DNA of 64,000 nucleotides from an uncultured Tropicimonas sp. (GCA_947495685.1 CANLZY010000002.1:1-64000), one strand, 5' to 3'. Shown: positions 26,420 to 36,509, counted from the first letter of the stretch. Notes: generated by a model from the sequence alone, not told the origin. Translations and numbers: made by a program.

Positions 26420-27577
26420 ATGGGCGCCTATATTCTCCGACGAATTCTGCTGATCATTCCGACCCTGTTCGGGATCATGCTGATCAATTTCGTCCTGACA
26501 CAATTCGTTCCCGGTGGGCCGATCGAGCAGATCATTGCCCAGGTCGAGGGCGAAGGCGATGTGTTCGAAGGCATCGCAGGCGGCGCGGATGCTGGCGGTG
26601 GCGCCGGTGCCGAGAGCAGCGACGACCGCTACCTTGGTGCGCGCGGGCTGCCGCAGGACTTCCTCGACGATCTGGAAGTCGACATGGGCTTTGCCCGGAT
26701 TGTCTGTGCCGACGGTTTCGAGGGCGAACCTGACCTCGACAACGATGCCTGCGAGAAGCAAGAGATCGGAATTGTCGAACGGTTCGGGATCCTGATGGGA
26801 AATTACCTGCGTTTTGACTTTGGCCAGAGCTACTTCCGATCGATCTCGGTGATCGACCTGGTGATCGAGAAGATGCCGGTATCGATCACGCTGGGACTGT
26901 GGTCGACGCTGATCGCCTATGTCATCTCCATTCCGCTCGGCATTCGCAAGGCAGTCAAGGATGGTTCACCCTTTGACACCTGGACGTCGGGCTTCATCAT
27001 CGTGGCCTATGCGATCCCGGGGTTCCTGTTTGCCATCCTGTTGTTGGTGCTGTTCGCGGGCGGATCCTACTGGCAGATCTTCCCGTTGCGGGGGTTGGTC
27101 AGCGAGGGTTGGGAAAACATGAGCCTGATGGGCAAGATCGGCGACTATTTCTGGCACATCACCCTGCCTGTTCTGGCCTCGACGATCTCCAGCTTTGCCA
27201 CGCTGACGCTGCTGACCAAGAACTCGTTCCTGGACGAGATCAAGAAGCAATACGTGATCACCGCCAAGGCCAAGGGCCTGTCGGAAAGCCGGGTGCTGTA
27301 TGGTCATGTGTTCCGCAACGCAATGTTGATCGTGATCGCGGGATTTCCAGCGGCCTTCCTGTCGGTCTTCTTTGGCGCCTCGATCATCATCGAGACGATC
27401 TTCTCGCTCGACGGGTTGGGCAGGCTGGGATTCGAGGCGGCCGTGGCGCGCGACTATCCCGTTGTGTTCGGCACGCTCTATGTATTCGGGCTGATCGGCC
27501 TGCTGGTCGGCATCCTGTCCGACCTGATGTATGTCCTTGTCGATCCGCGGATCGACTTCGAGAGCCGGCAGGTGTGA
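26420..27577 (+). CDS. yejB: Oligopeptide ABC transporter permease YejB
   Basis: A 385-residue permease of the DppB class. The first helix ([23 protein letters not shown]) is followed by a large periplasmic insertion rich in Gly, Asp and Glu (about 40-110), usual for YejB. The core contains the EAA loop [22 protein letters not shown] and ends [12 protein letters not shown]. It starts 37 bp after yejA and is separated by one base from yejE. Confidence 0.92.
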   Translation: MGAYILRRILLIIPTLFGIMLINFVLTQFVPGGPIEQIIAQVEGEGDVFEGIAGGADAGGGAGAESSDDRYLGARGLPQDFLDDLEVDMGFARIVCADGFEGEPDLDNDACEKQEIGIVERFGILMGNYLRFDFGQSYFRSISVIDLVIEKMPVSITLGLWSTLIAYVISIPLGIRKAVKDGSPFDTWTSGFIIVAYAIPGFLFAILLLVLFAGGSYWQIFPLRGLVSEGWENMSLMGKIGDYFWHITLPVLASTISSFATLTLLTKNSFLDEIKKQYVITAKAKGLSESRVLYGHVFRNAMLIVIAGFPAAFLSVFFGASIIIETIFSLDGLGRLGFEAAVARDYPVVFGTLYVFGLIGLLVGILSDLMYVLVDPRIDFESRQV

Positions 27578-27578
27578 G

Positions 27579-28739
27579 ATGACGGATCGTGCCCCCTCTA
27601 CCTATGCCGAACCCAAGCGCGGGCTGTTCACCCTGTCGCCGTTGAACCAGCGCCGCTGGCGAAATTTCAAGCGGAACCGACGGGCCTATTGGTCGCTGAT
27701 GATCTTTTCGGTGATCTTTGTGCTGTCGTTGTTTGCCGAGTTCATCGCGAATGACCGGCCGATCCTGATCCAGCACCGCGGCGAATTCTTCTTTCCGATC
27801 CAGCAATTCTATCCCGAGACGGCGTTCGGCGGGGATTTCCCGACAGAGGCCGTCTATCGCGACGCCGAGGTCCAATGCCTGATCGTGTCGGGCGGGTTGG
27901 AGGACTGCTTTGACAGCCCCGACGAGGTCATCGCGCAGGTGAACGACGGCGCGACCGAAATCAACGGCGAACCAGTCGTGAAGGGCTGGATGCTGTGGCC
28001 ACCCGTGCCCTACAGCTACAACACGCCCAACAACCTGGGCCAGCCCGCGCCCTCGCCACCTGACGCGGAGCACTGGTTGGGCACGGACGATGCGACCCGG
28101 GACGTTCTGGCCCGCGTGATCTATGGCTTCCGGCTGTCGATCCTGTTCACGCTGATCGTCACCGTCTGCTCGTCGATCATCGGGATCATCGCAGGCGCGG
28201 TGCAGGGGTATTTCGGCGGCTGGGTCGACCTGTTTTTCCAGAGATTCATCGAGATCTGGGTGAGCACGCCGTCGCTCTATATCATCATCATCATGTTCGC
28301 GATCCTTGGGCGAAGTTTCTGGCTGCTGGTGTTCCTGACGGTCCTGTTCGGATGGCCAGGGCTGGTGGGCGTGGTGCGGGCGGAATTCCTGCGGGCTCGG
28401 AACCTCGAATATGTGCGGGCGGCCAAGGCACTTGGCGTGTCGAACTGGAAGATCATGTTCCGGCACATGTTGCCCAATGCCATGGTGGCAACATTGACCA
28501 TGCTGCCCTTTATCGTGACCGCGACCATCGGGTCGCTGGCCTCGCTGGATTTTCTGGGCTTTGGCCTGCCATCCTCTGCGCCGTCGCTGGGCGAGCTGAC
28601 GTTGCAGGCCAAGCAGAACCTGCAGGCGCCCTGGCTGGGGTTCACGGCGTTTTTCGTGTTTGCCATCATGCTGTCGTTGCTCGTCTTCATCTTCGAGGGC
28701 GTTCGCGACGCGTTCGACCCGCGGAAGACCTTTCAATGA
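27579..28739 (+). CDS. yejE: Oligopeptide ABC transporter permease YejE
   Basis: A 386-residue permease of the DppC class. The N-terminal LSPLNQRRWRNFKRNRRAYWSL and the first helix precede a long periplasmic loop; the DppC motif HWLGTDDATRDVLARVIYGFRLS and the EAA loop VRAAKALGVSNWKIMFRHMLPNA follow. The ATG lies one base after the yejB stop (TGAGATG). 128 bp separate it from yejF. Confidence 0.92.
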   Translation: MTDRAPSTYAEPKRGLFTLSPLNQRRWRNFKRNRRAYWSLMIFSVIFVLSLFAEFIANDRPILIQHRGEFFFPIQQFYPETAFGGDFPTEAVYRDAEVQCLIVSGGLEDCFDSPDEVIAQVNDGATEINGEPVVKGWMLWPPVPYSYNTPNNLGQPAPSPPDAEHWLGTDDATRDVLARVIYGFRLSILFTLIVTVCSSIIGIIAGAVQGYFGGWVDLFFQRFIEIWVSTPSLYIIIIMFAILGRSFWLLVFLTVLFGWPGLVGVVRAEFLRARNLEYVRAAKALGVSNWKIMFRHMLPNAMVATLTMLPFIVTATIGSLASLDFLGFGLPSSAPSLGELTLQAKQNLQAPWLGFTAFFVFAIMLSLLVFIFEGVRDAFDPRKTFQ

Positions 28740-28867
28740 GTGCGCGCCGCATGGGTGGATCGGGTCTGCCCGCCCTTCACGCATCCCGGCTCGGGACGCT
28801 CCTCCCGTGGGTAGTTCGATCAAAAACAAGGGCGGGCGCTGTGCATTCGCCGGTCAGGGGATGATGG

Positions 28868-30484
28868 ATGTCCATGCGTAACATTCTGACAGTGCGCGAT
28901 CTGTGCGTTTCCTTTCGCCAAGACGGACGGGACATCCCGGCCGTGAAAGGCGTTTCCTTTGACGTTGCGGAGGGTGAAACGCTCGCGCTGGTGGGGGAAT
29001 CCGGATCGGGAAAGTCGGTGACGGCGTTGTCGACGGTGTCGCTGCTGGGAGAGAATGCCACGATTTCAGGGTCGATCGACTACAAGGGCACCCAGATGGT
29101 CGGGGCGCCCGAAGCCGACTTGCAAGACGTACGAGGCGACGACATCAGCTTTATCTTCCAGGAGCCGATGACCTCGTTGAACCCGCTGCACACGTTGGAA
29201 CGGCAGCTGGCAGAGTCGATCACGCTGCACCAAGGGTTGGTCGGGGATGCTGTGCGGGAACGGGTGCTGGAATTGCTGCTCAAGGTGGGCATTCGTGACC
29301 CGGAGAGCCGGCTGGGCGCCTATCCGCACCAGTTATCGGGCGGACAACGTCAACGGGTGATGATTGCGATGGCGTTGGCCAACGGCCCTGATCTGCTGAT
29401 TGCGGACGAGCCCACAACCGCGCTGGACGTGACGATCCAGGCGCAGATCCTCGAGTTGCTTGCCGAGTTGAAGAAGACCGAGCAGATGAGCTTGCTGTTC
29501 ATCACCCACGACCTTGGAATCGTGCGCAAGATCGCCGACCGGGTTTGCGTGATGAAGGATGGCGAGATCGTGGAGTCCGGCCCGGCTGCCGAGATCTTTG
29601 CGAACCCGCGGCATCCCTACACGAAAAAACTCCTGGAGGCCGAGCCGACCGGGACGATGGCGCCGATCGAAGAAGGTGCCGAAGAGGTTGTTTCCACCAA
29701 GGATCTGAGGATCTGGTTCCCGATCCAGCGTGGTTTCATGCGCAAGACCGTTGGCCATGTGAAGGCCGTCAATTCCGCGTCGCTGTCGGTGCGCGCCGGT
29801 GAGACACTGGGGATTGTCGGTGAAAGCGGGTCTGGAAAGACCACGTTGGCGCTGGCGATCATGCGTTTGATTGCGTCCGAGGGTCCCGTGATTTTCATGG
29901 GCGAAGACGTGCAGGGGCGGCCGCAACGGCAACTGCGCGATCTGCGCCAGCACATGCAGATCGTGTTCCAGGACCCGTACGGAAGCCTGAGCCCCCGGAT
30001 GACCGTGGAGCAGATCATTGCGGAAGGGCTCGGCGTCCATCGACGAGACGGGGCGCATGGCCGGCGCCAGATGGTGGCGGACATCATGGAGGAGGTCGGG
30101 CTGGAACCGGCCATGATGCACCGCTATCCGCACGAGTTTTCCGGTGGCCAGCGGCAACGCATCGCCATTGCCCGAGCGATGATCCTGGAGCCGCGACTTG
30201 TGGTCCTGGACGAGCCGACCTCGGCGCTGGACATGACGGTGCAGGTCCAGATCGTGGAACTGTTGCGGCGGCTGCAGGCCAAGCATGGACTTGCATACCT
30301 GTTCATCAGCCATGACCTGCGGGTTGTGCGGGCGCTCAGCCACAAGGTGATCGTGATGAAACAGGGTGACATTGTCGAAAGCGGCACGGCGCAGGATATC
30401 TTTGCGCGGCCGACGACCGACTATACCCGCGAACTGATCGCCGCCGCCTTCAACCTTGGGGACGCCCTGCCAGAGACCGCCTGA
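28868..30484 (+). CDS. yejF: Oligopeptide ABC transporter, duplicated ATP-binding protein YejF
   Basis: 538 residues with two complete ABC ATPase domains. Domain 1 (about 1-265) has [23 protein letters not shown] and [12 protein letters not shown]. Domain 2 (about 275-530) has [24 protein letters not shown] and [12 protein letters not shown]. Both are intact. It powers YejBE. Its stop overlaps the next start by one base. Met3 is an alternative start. Confidence 0.93.
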   Translation: MSMRNILTVRDLCVSFRQDGRDIPAVKGVSFDVAEGETLALVGESGSGKSVTALSTVSLLGENATISGSIDYKGTQMVGAPEADLQDVRGDDISFIFQEPMTSLNPLHTLERQLAESITLHQGLVGDAVRERVLELLLKVGIRDPESRLGAYPHQLSGGQRQRVMIAMALANGPDLLIADEPTTALDVTIQAQILELLAELKKTEQMSLLFITHDLGIVRKIADRVCVMKDGEIVESGPAAEIFANPRHPYTKKLLEAEPTGTMAPIEEGAEEVVSTKDLRIWFPIQRGFMRKTVGHVKAVNSASLSVRAGETLGIVGESGSGKTTLALAIMRLIASEGPVIFMGEDVQGRPQRQLRDLRQHMQIVFQDPYGSLSPRMTVEQIIAEGLGVHRRDGAHGRRQMVADIMEEVGLEPAMMHRYPHEFSGGQRQRIAIARAMILEPRLVVLDEPTSALDMTVQVQIVELLRRLQAKHGLAYLFISHDLRVVRALSHKVIVMKQGDIVESGTAQDIFARPTTDYTRELIAAAFNLGDALPETA

Positions 30485-30759
30485 TGCCGGCGATGTCCGT
30501 GTTGTGGGGTCTTCTGGCGATCAACCTGATTTGTTTCGTGTTGTTTGGCTGGGACAAGGTCTGTGCTGGTCGCCATTGGTGGCGGGTGCCCGAGCGCAGG
30601 CTGCTGCTTGTCGCCATGCTTGGCGGCAGTGTCGGCGCCAAGGCAGGGCAAGTCGTGTTTCGGCACAAGACACGCAAGGAGGCCTTTCGCACTCGCCTGA
30701 ATCTGATCCTGGCCGCGCACCTTGCCCTTGTTGGAGCGCTGGCGGTCTGGCGCCTCTGA
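30484..30759 (+). CDS. DUF1294 small membrane protein
   Basis: A 91-residue protein with three hydrophobic segments and the DUF1294 pattern: WDKVCAGRHWWRVPERRLLLVAMLGGSVGAKAGQVVFRHKTRKEAFR. Function is unknown in the literature I know. It is translationally coupled to yejF (TGATG), so it belongs to that operon here, and it is convergent with the GH13 gene. Confidence 0.85.
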   Translation: MPAMSVLWGLLAINLICFVLFGWDKVCAGRHWWRVPERRLLLVAMLGGSVGAKAGQVVFRHKTRKEAFRTRLNLILAAHLALVGALAVWRL

Positions 30760-30794
30760 CCCTCCGCGCGCCAGACGATCTTGTGACGAAGGGG

Positions 30795-32540
30795 CTAGTG
30801 ACGGTTGCTGATCCAGCGGCACTGGTAGGGCGCAAAGGTGATCTCGCCTTCAGAGGGATCGATCGGCTCGCCCGACAACAGGTCGACCCAGGTCTCGCCG
30901 CTGATCAGGTTGATATCGAGGGCCGACAGGGTGATCGCCTGATCCGTGACATTGTGGATCGCAAAGACCGACTGGTCACGGTTGATGCTCTGCCGCCAGA
31001 AACCGAAAAACGGGTCGCCCAGGTGCAGCGTGAATTGCGTTGCGTTGGGGTGGAAGGCTTTTTGGCGGGTGCGGATCGAGATGCGGTCCTTCATGGCCGC
31101 CAGAACCCGGGCGTGCACACTTTCAGGATCCGCGAGCGCTGTGCGCAGTTCATCGTAATCCCAACGATGCCGGTTGATGGCTCGGTTGACGCCGGTCTTC
31201 TCGACACCCGCATGGTCGTTCGAGGTGCCCAGCAATGAATGGATGTAAAAGGCCGGCAGGCCTTCCAGCGCCATCACGATGGTCTGGCTGCACAGGAAAC
31301 GTTCCATCTGCCAGTCATCCGGCCCAGCAACCGTGCCTTTCATCGAGTCGAAATAGGTGATGTTCAACTCGTAGGGCTTCTCGCCGCCATCGGGCAGGGA
31401 TCGCATCGATACCAGCCCGCCAGAGGCGCGGACGGTGTCCACCAGCGCATCGATCTCTTCCTGTGGCAGCAGGCCTTCGACCGGACGCATGCCGATGCCA
31501 TCATGAGACGCCGTGAAGTTCAGATAGGCGCAGCCAAGCTGGGCCGGCGGCATGCCCATCTGCCACTGGTTCAACCGCTTTGCCGTGCCATTCAGAAGCG
31601 CATGCAGGATCAGCGGCGGCAGCGAGAAGTTATAGATCGAATGCGCTTCGTTCATGTTGCCGAAATACGAGAGGTTCTCGGCGTTGGGCACGTTCGTCTC
31701 GGTCAGCAGGACGACCGGTTCCTTTGCATAGTCAAACAGCAGTCGCATCAATCGCACGATTGCATGTGTCTGGGGCAGGTGAATGCAGTTGGTGCCAAGT
31801 TCTTTCCACAGGAAGGCCACGGCATCCAGGCGGATGATCCGCACGCCGTTGTCGATATGCAGGCGCATGATCCGCAGGAATTCCAGCAGCACCTCTGGAT
31901 TGGTAAAGTCTAGGTCGACCTGGTCGTGGCTGAACGTGCACCAGACGTGTCGTGTGCCCATCGTGGTTTCGACCTCGCGCAACAAGGGCGAGGTACGGGG
32001 GCGGACGACCATGCTCACGTCGTCTTCGGGGTCGGCCTCGAAGAAGAACCGGTCATAGGGTGCGTGGCCCTGTCGATACTCCTGAAACCAGGTGGAAAAA
32101 CTGGAGACATGGTTCAGCACCAGGTCCGACATCAAACGAAATTCGCTCGCAATCCGGCTGACGTCGGACCAGGAACCAAGATTGCTGTTCACGACGGTGT
32201 AATCGGTCACCGCGAACCCGTCGTCGGAAGTAAACGGAAAGAACGGTAGGATATGCACGCCGCTGATCACACCGCTGAGGTTTTCCTCCAGGAAATGCCG
32301 GAGCAGGTCGAGCGGCTTGTGCACCCCGTCCACGATGGAGTTTCCGTAGGTGATGACGAGCGTGTCAGTTTCGTCCCACAAGGTATTTCCGGGCGGGCGG
32401 GCACGGTTGCGTACCATGCTGCCCTCTGGCCAGAAGGCGTCGACGATCTGTTGCGAGAGGGCGCTGGCGTCGGCTTCGGGATAGATCTGGTCCAGAAGCG
32501 ACGTGAGCTTGGCGTTGAATTTGGAACTGTTTTTCGGCAT
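30795..32540 (-). CDS. GH13_18 phosphorylase, probable glucosylglycerate phosphorylase
   Basis: A 581-residue member of the sucrose-phosphorylase subfamily. Landmarks are VHILPFFPFTSDDGFAVTDY, LVLNHVSSFSTWFQEY, the nucleophile region VRIIRLDAVAFLWKELGT, the acid/base region LLTETNVPNAENLSYFG and TASHDGIGMRPVEGLLP. The WKELGTNC motif and length are closer to glucosylglycerate phosphorylases (E. coli YcjM type) than to classical sucrose phosphorylase. Together with gpgS-gpgP in the window this favours phosphorolysis of glucosylglycerate to glucose-1-phosphate and glycerate. Sucrose remains an alternative substrate. GAGGGTC precedes the start; a LacI-type operator lies 30 bp upstream. Confidence 0.75.
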   Translation of the reverse strand: MPKNSSKFNAKLTSLLDQIYPEADASALSQQIVDAFWPEGSMVRNRARPPGNTLWDETDTLVITYGNSIVDGVHKPLDLLRHFLEENLSGVISGVHILPFFPFTSDDGFAVTDYTVVNSNLGSWSDVSRIASEFRLMSDLVLNHVSSFSTWFQEYRQGHAPYDRFFFEADPEDDVSMVVRPRTSPLLREVETTMGTRHVWCTFSHDQVDLDFTNPEVLLEFLRIMRLHIDNGVRIIRLDAVAFLWKELGTNCIHLPQTHAIVRLMRLLFDYAKEPVVLLTETNVPNAENLSYFGNMNEAHSIYNFSLPPLILHALLNGTAKRLNQWQMGMPPAQLGCAYLNFTASHDGIGMRPVEGLLPQEEIDALVDTVRASGGLVSMRSLPDGGEKPYELNITYFDSMKGTVAGPDDWQMERFLCSQTIVMALEGLPAFYIHSLLGTSNDHAGVEKTGVNRAINRHRWDYDELRTALADPESVHARVLAAMKDRISIRTRQKAFHPNATQFTLHLGDPFFGFWRQSINRDQSVFAIHNVTDQAITLSALDINLISGETWVDLLSGEPIDPSEGEITFAPYQCRWISNRH

Positions 32541-32569
32541 GGCTTTGACCCTCGAGCGTTCTCAAAGGT

Positions 32570-32587
32570 AAAGCGCCAAAACGCTTT
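32570..32587. promoter_or_regulatory. LacI-family-type operator upstream of the GH13 gene
   Basis: AAAGCG-CCAAAA-CGCTTT is an inverted repeat of the AAAGCG half-site typical of LacI/GalR regulators, though with wider spacing than the common AANCGNTT core. It sits 30 bp before the phosphorylase start, where repressor binding would block transcription. No LacI-type gene is in the window. Confidence 0.4.
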
Positions 32588-32718
32588 GAACTGCAAGTCA
32601 TAAGCACGAAACCGGGTTTCGGCCCGATGCAGGGGCCGAAATTGCCAAAAAAAATGCCATCAACGGCTGATCGTCCGGCACGGGACGAGGGCGATGCCGA
32701 GTTTCCCGGCCGGATCGG

Positions 32719-34074
32719 TCAGATCGCGGGACTGTGGCCGGCTTTGTCCATCTCGTAGGCGTCAAAGGCCTTCGCGATGATCCGTGCCAGCGGCCGCCCA
32801 TCGACCGGGATCTCGAGGCCAGCGTCTGTGACAGTCACGAAACGCCCGAATTGCTGTTTCACATCTGCAAAGAAGCTGTCCATCTGTTCGGGCAGCGCGC
32901 CCCAGTCGCGGATGATTTCGGCGCGATCAATGCTGAAGTTGCACATCAGTGTCTCGATCATCCGGGCGCGGAGCAGATCCTGACCGGCAAAGGCATGGCC
33001 GCGCGCCGTCGCGAACCGGCCCGCGCGAATTGCCTTGGTGTAATCGCCGGTGCCGGAAGCGTTCTGGGCATACCCCTGAGGGAACCTCGATATCGCCGAC
33101 GCGCCAAGTCCGATCAGGGCCGGCGCGGGATCGACCGTGTAGCCCTGGAAATTCCGCCGCAAGGTGCCGTCGCGGGCTGCCACGGCCATGGAATCGTCCT
33201 TGCGCGCGAAATGGTCGATGCCGACCTCGTCGTAGTCGTCCCACAGGAACAGGCGGCGCGCAGTTTCGAACAACGTCAGGCGTTCTTCCGGTGTAGGCAG
33301 CAAGTTTGAAGGGATCAGAGTCTGACGGCGTGCCATCCAGGGAACATGCGCGTAACCGTAGAGTGCAACCCGGTCGGGCGACAGGGACAGCAGTTTCTGC
33401 ACGCTTTCCGTGATTTTTGCGCGGCTCTGATTGGGCAGGCCATACAGGATGTCGGCGTTCAGGCTGGTCACACCGCGGGCGCGTATGCCATCCACTGCGG
33501 CCTGGGTCACTTCGAAGCTTTGTTCGCGGCCGATGATCTTCTGGATTTCGGGGTCGAAATCCTGGACCCCGATCGAGGCGCGGCTCATTCCGGCCGCGGC
33601 CAGAGCATCCAGCCGTGCATCATCGATCTCGCTCGGGTCGATCTCGACCGAAAACTCGCCGTCATCGGCCATGGGGATTGCCCGGAACACCGATTCGGCC
33701 AGATCCGTCATCATCTCTGGCGCCAGCAATGTCGGGGTACCTCCACCCCAGTGCAGGGCGGACAATTTGACGCCGGACGGCAATGCGGCGGCCAGAAGGT
33801 CGATCTCGGTCTTCAGCGTCTCCAGATATGCGGCGACGGGCGACAGGGTTGATGTCCCTTGTGTCCGGCAGGCACAGAACCAGCAAAGCCTTCTACAAAA
33901 AGGAATATGAATGTATAAAGAAACTCTCGAGTCCGGTGGCAAGGCGCTCACCCAGTTCGAGAAATCCCGATCGCCGACCGCATTCTTGAAATGCGGTGCG
34001 GTGGGGTAGCTTGTGTAGCGAGGCACCCGGGCATCGAAAAGTCCGAGCTTCGCAAGTTGTGATACCGTTTCCAT
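32719..34074 (-). CDS. hemN: Oxygen-independent coproporphyrinogen III oxidase
   Basis: A 451-residue radical SAM enzyme that decarboxylates coproporphyrinogen III without oxygen in heme and bacteriochlorophyll synthesis. FDARVPRYTSYPTAPHF opens the protein, the iron-sulfur motif CRRLCWFC lies at about 62-69, and HWGGGTPTLL, SVEIDPSEID and IGVQDFDPEIQKIIGREQ follow, matching true HemN rather than HemW. It is divergent from fnrL with an FNR box between them. No Shine-Dalgarno sequence precedes the ATG. Confidence 0.93.
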   Translation of the reverse strand: METVSQLAKLGLFDARVPRYTSYPTAPHFKNAVGDRDFSNWVSALPPDSRVSLYIHIPFCRRLCWFCACRTQGTSTLSPVAAYLETLKTEIDLLAAALPSGVKLSALHWGGGTPTLLAPEMMTDLAESVFRAIPMADDGEFSVEIDPSEIDDARLDALAAAGMSRASIGVQDFDPEIQKIIGREQSFEVTQAAVDGIRARGVTSLNADILYGLPNQSRAKITESVQKLLSLSPDRVALYGYAHVPWMARRQTLIPSNLLPTPEERLTLFETARRLFLWDDYDEVGIDHFARKDDSMAVAARDGTLRRNFQGYTVDPAPALIGLGASAISRFPQGYAQNASGTGDYTKAIRAGRFATARGHAFAGQDLLRARMIETLMCNFSIDRAEIIRDWGALPEQMDSFFADVKQQFGRFVTVTDAGLEIPVDGRPLARIIAKAFDAYEMDKAGHSPAI

Positions 34075-34109
34075 GCGACTACGTTTATGTATAGGGCGCT
34101 TGGAGGGCC

Positions 34110-34123
34110 TTGATTAAGATCAA
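34110..34123. promoter_or_regulatory. FNR box between hemN and fnrL
   Basis: TTGATTAAGATCAA matches the FNR/FnrL consensus TTGAT-N4-ATCAA perfectly. On the hemN side a -10-like TATACA follows after 16 bp, the geometry of an activated promoter. On the fnrL side the box lies 14 bp before the start codon, a position more suited to repression or autoregulation. Confidence 0.85.
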
Positions 34124-34137
34124 GAAGGCGCGCGCAG

Positions 34138-34884
34138 ATGGAGATGCAGGAAATCGAACTGACCCACATGGACTGTATTGACTGTCCGATCCGACATCGG
34201 GCGGTGTGTTCGCGATGTGAATCTGACGAGCTGAACCTGCTTGAGGAAATCAAGTACTATCGGACCTTCGACGCCGGGCAGACCATTGCCTGGACGGGGG
34301 ACAAGCTCGATTTCGTCGCCACGGTTGTCAGCGGCATCGCGACCCTCAGTCAGACGCTGGAGGACGGGCGGACCCAGATGGTTGGCCTGCTGTTGCCATC
34401 CGATTTCATGGGGCGGCCGGGCCGCGAGATGGCCTCCTATGATGTGACCGCGACCACCGAAGTCCTGATGTGCTGTTTCCGCCGACGTCCCTTCGAGGAG
34501 CTGATGCGCAATACGCCGCACATCGCGCAGCGGTTGCTGGAGATGACTCTGGACGAGTTGGACGCAGCGCGGGAATGGATGCTGCTGCTCGGCCGCAAGA
34601 CCGCGCGCGAAAAGATCGCCAGCCTGCTTGCCATCATCGCACGGCGGGATGCCTCGCTGAAGTTTTCCAAGACCGGCGGTGCAATGGAGTTCGACCTTCC
34701 GCTGACCCGCGAGGCGATGGCGGACTACCTGGGGCTGACGTTGGAAACGGTCAGCCGACAGGTATCGGCCTTGAAGCGCGAGGGCGTCATCGAACTGGCC
34801 GGAAAGCGCCACATCAACGTGCCGGATTTCGAACGACTGATGCAGGAAACGGGCGACGATACCGACGGCGGCATGCTCGTCTGA
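34138..34884 (+). CDS. fnrL: FnrL, oxygen-sensing Crp/Fnr transcription regulator
   Basis: 248 residues. N-terminal cysteines in DCIDCPIRHRAVCSRC (about 12-27), with Cys further on, fit [4Fe-4S] ligation. A cNMP-binding-like beta-roll, a long dimer helix (EMTLDELDAAREWMLLLGRK) and the HTH TREAMADYLGLTLETVSRQVSALKREG follow; E-x-x-S-R is the FNR-type recognition element. Under low oxygen it activates hemN, the cbb3 oxidase and related genes, and FNR boxes precede those genes here. Start could also be Met3. Confidence 0.93.
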   Translation: MEMQEIELTHMDCIDCPIRHRAVCSRCESDELNLLEEIKYYRTFDAGQTIAWTGDKLDFVATVVSGIATLSQTLEDGRTQMVGLLLPSDFMGRPGREMASYDVTATTEVLMCCFRRRPFEELMRNTPHIAQRLLEMTLDELDAAREWMLLLGRKTAREKIASLLAIIARRDASLKFSKTGGAMEFDLPLTREAMADYLGLTLETVSRQVSALKREGVIELAGKRHINVPDFERLMQETGDDTDGGMLV

Positions 34885-34902
34885 GCCGGATCCGAACCGG
34901 GA

Positions 34903-35319
34903 TCAGGGCCAGAGTCGATTCGCGTCGCGCATGTGCATGGCGCAATAGTTGAGGTCGAGTTCGGGACGGGTCCTTGCGAGGCCGGCATCGGGAGGCGGAA
35001 AAAGCCGTGCTCCCTTGGTCTGGTTGCAGCCGCGCGCGCCGCTTTCATAGGATTTGCAGAGAACAATCGCGTTCAGCACGATATTCGAGGCGTTCGGGCT
35101 GTCTCGGAACTCTCTGTCCGGAACGAGATGATCGATGTCGAAATACATCCGATCGGTCTGGCAGAACTTGCAGTTCTCGCAGAAATAGACCCGACCGGCC
35201 AACTTGTCGGCCATGTGGCGCTCATCGATCATGATGCCGGAGACGTGGTGGATAAGGTCCGTGGCGTTCCAGCGGAAGACCTCGTCGCGAAGGATGGGGC
35301 TGAATTCCTGTCGTGCCAA
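34903..35319 (-). CDS. HNH-type nuclease-like protein
   Basis: 138 residues. A Cys pair (FCENCKFC), then FDIDHLVPD with the likely catalytic His64, a run with SNIVLNAIVLCKSYE, and GCNQTKG fit an HNH endonuclease with structural zinc (Cys50/53 and Cys88/98). The TTG at 35319 is chosen because GAGAGG precedes it; a GTG at 35370 has no ribosome binding site. It is convergent with fnrL. No partner methylase or phage gene is nearby, so its role is unclear. Confidence in the fold is moderate. Confidence 0.6.
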   Translation of the reverse strand: MARQEFSPILRDEVFRWNATDLIHHVSGIMIDERHMADKLAGRVYFCENCKFCQTDRMYFDIDHLVPDREFRDSPNASNIVLNAIVLCKSYESGARGCNQTKGARLFPPPDAGLARTRPELDLNYCAMHMRDANRLWP

Positions 35320-35563
35320 TGGCTGCCTCTCAAGCAAAAAAACGTCGCAACACCGGTCAGACTGTAGCACGAAATGGCGGCGTTTCGAATGGGCGCGGGT
35401 TCACTTGCGCCGAAAGTGACAGCGCGAAGGGGCCCCTCGGGCAGGGCTGGCGGCTTCTCGCTGGCTTGGATCGGGCATGGCCGTCTTCGTCCGTGACGAC
35501 ATGCTCAACCGCACTTCGACCTATTGACGACGACCCGGGGTGGAAAGAACCGCCCCGAGGGGG

Positions 35564-36400
35564 TCAGTGGCTCATGAACACCGGGATATTCGCGGCTTCC
35601 AGCATGTCGCGTGTCGCGCCGCCCATGATGGCCTCGCGGAAGCGCGAGTGACCATAGGCGCCCATCACCAGAAGGTCCGCCTGCTGATCCTCGCAATGGC
35701 GGGCCAGAACATCTGCCGTGCGGGGCAGGGTGGCCGCAATGACCGAAATCTCGGCCCGAACCCCGTGCCGTGCCAACATTTGCGACAGCATTCCGCCCGG
35801 ATCGGACCGGTCGGGGCCATGCCGGGGCGGATCGACGATGACGATGTTGGTCAGGCTGGCTTGCTGCAACATCGGCAGTGAGGCCCGAATGGCGTCCATG
35901 GCTTCGGCACTCTGGTTCCAGGCCAGAACGACCTTTTCGGGGCGTTTGACCTCCTGGTCGCGCGGCAGCACCAGCACCGGAACATTCCCAGCGAACAGGG
36001 CGGCCTCCAGAATCGCCTCTTCCGCGATGCCCTTGTCCTTGCCATAAGGCTTTGACAATACGACCAGATCGGAGAACCGAGCCCGGTTGCCGACAATGGT
36101 CTGGATCGTTCCGATCTGGGCCAGCGCCGATTCACAGGACCAACGACACTGACGTTTCGCCATCACGGCCCGAATCTGCTCCTCGCACTCGGTTGCTTCT
36201 TGCCGGGCGCGTTCGAGTGTGGCCTGTTCGATGAGGGCATTTGTACCTGCATAATAGTAGCCCGGCGTCGAGTGATCGATTCCGAGAGCAAGAATGTCCA
36301 GATGACCGTCCTGAGCCTGCGTCAGGCCGACTGCCCCCTCAAGTGCGGCGTCATTGAGGTTGGCGCCCGCGACAATTGTAAGTATCGATTTATAGGCCAT
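35564..36400 (-). CDS. Universal stress protein with two UspA domains
   Basis: 278 residues. The first Usp domain starts MAYKSILTIVAGANL, the second VVLAWNQSAEAMDAIRASLPML and ends with the nucleotide-binding-type ADLLVMGAYGHSRFREAIMGGATRDML. Tandem UspA proteins next to cbb3 oxidase genes are common in alphaproteobacteria and are induced at low oxygen. The ATG at 36400 is chosen by homology and a weak GTTGGAA site. It shares the 199-bp divergent region, with one FNR box, with ccoN. Confidence 0.88.
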   Translation of the reverse strand: MAYKSILTIVAGANLNDAALEGAVGLTQAQDGHLDILALGIDHSTPGYYYAGTNALIEQATLERARQEATECEEQIRAVMAKRQCRWSCESALAQIGTIQTIVGNRARFSDLVVLSKPYGKDKGIAEEAILEAALFAGNVPVLVLPRDQEVKRPEKVVLAWNQSAEAMDAIRASLPMLQQASLTNIVIVDPPRHGPDRSDPGGMLSQMLARHGVRAEISVIAATLPRTADVLARHCEDQQADLLVMGAYGHSRFREAIMGGATRDMLEAANIPVFMSH

Positions 36401-36495
36401 TATTTCCAACTCCAGCCGCTTCGTTGCTATGGCGGAGTTTAGATGCACTCGAAGTGTCGCGCATTGACCTGTCTCAAGCACAGCCTGCGACGACA

Positions 36496-36509
36496 TTGAC
36501 CTAGATCAA
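36496..36509. promoter_or_regulatory. FNR box between the usp gene and ccoN
   Basis: TTGACCTAGATCAA matches the consensus at nine of the ten arm positions. TACCAT (36526-36531) follows after 16 bp as a -10 element, the same spacing as at hemN, giving a ccoN leader of about 60 nt. It may also serve the divergent usp gene. Confidence 0.85.
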
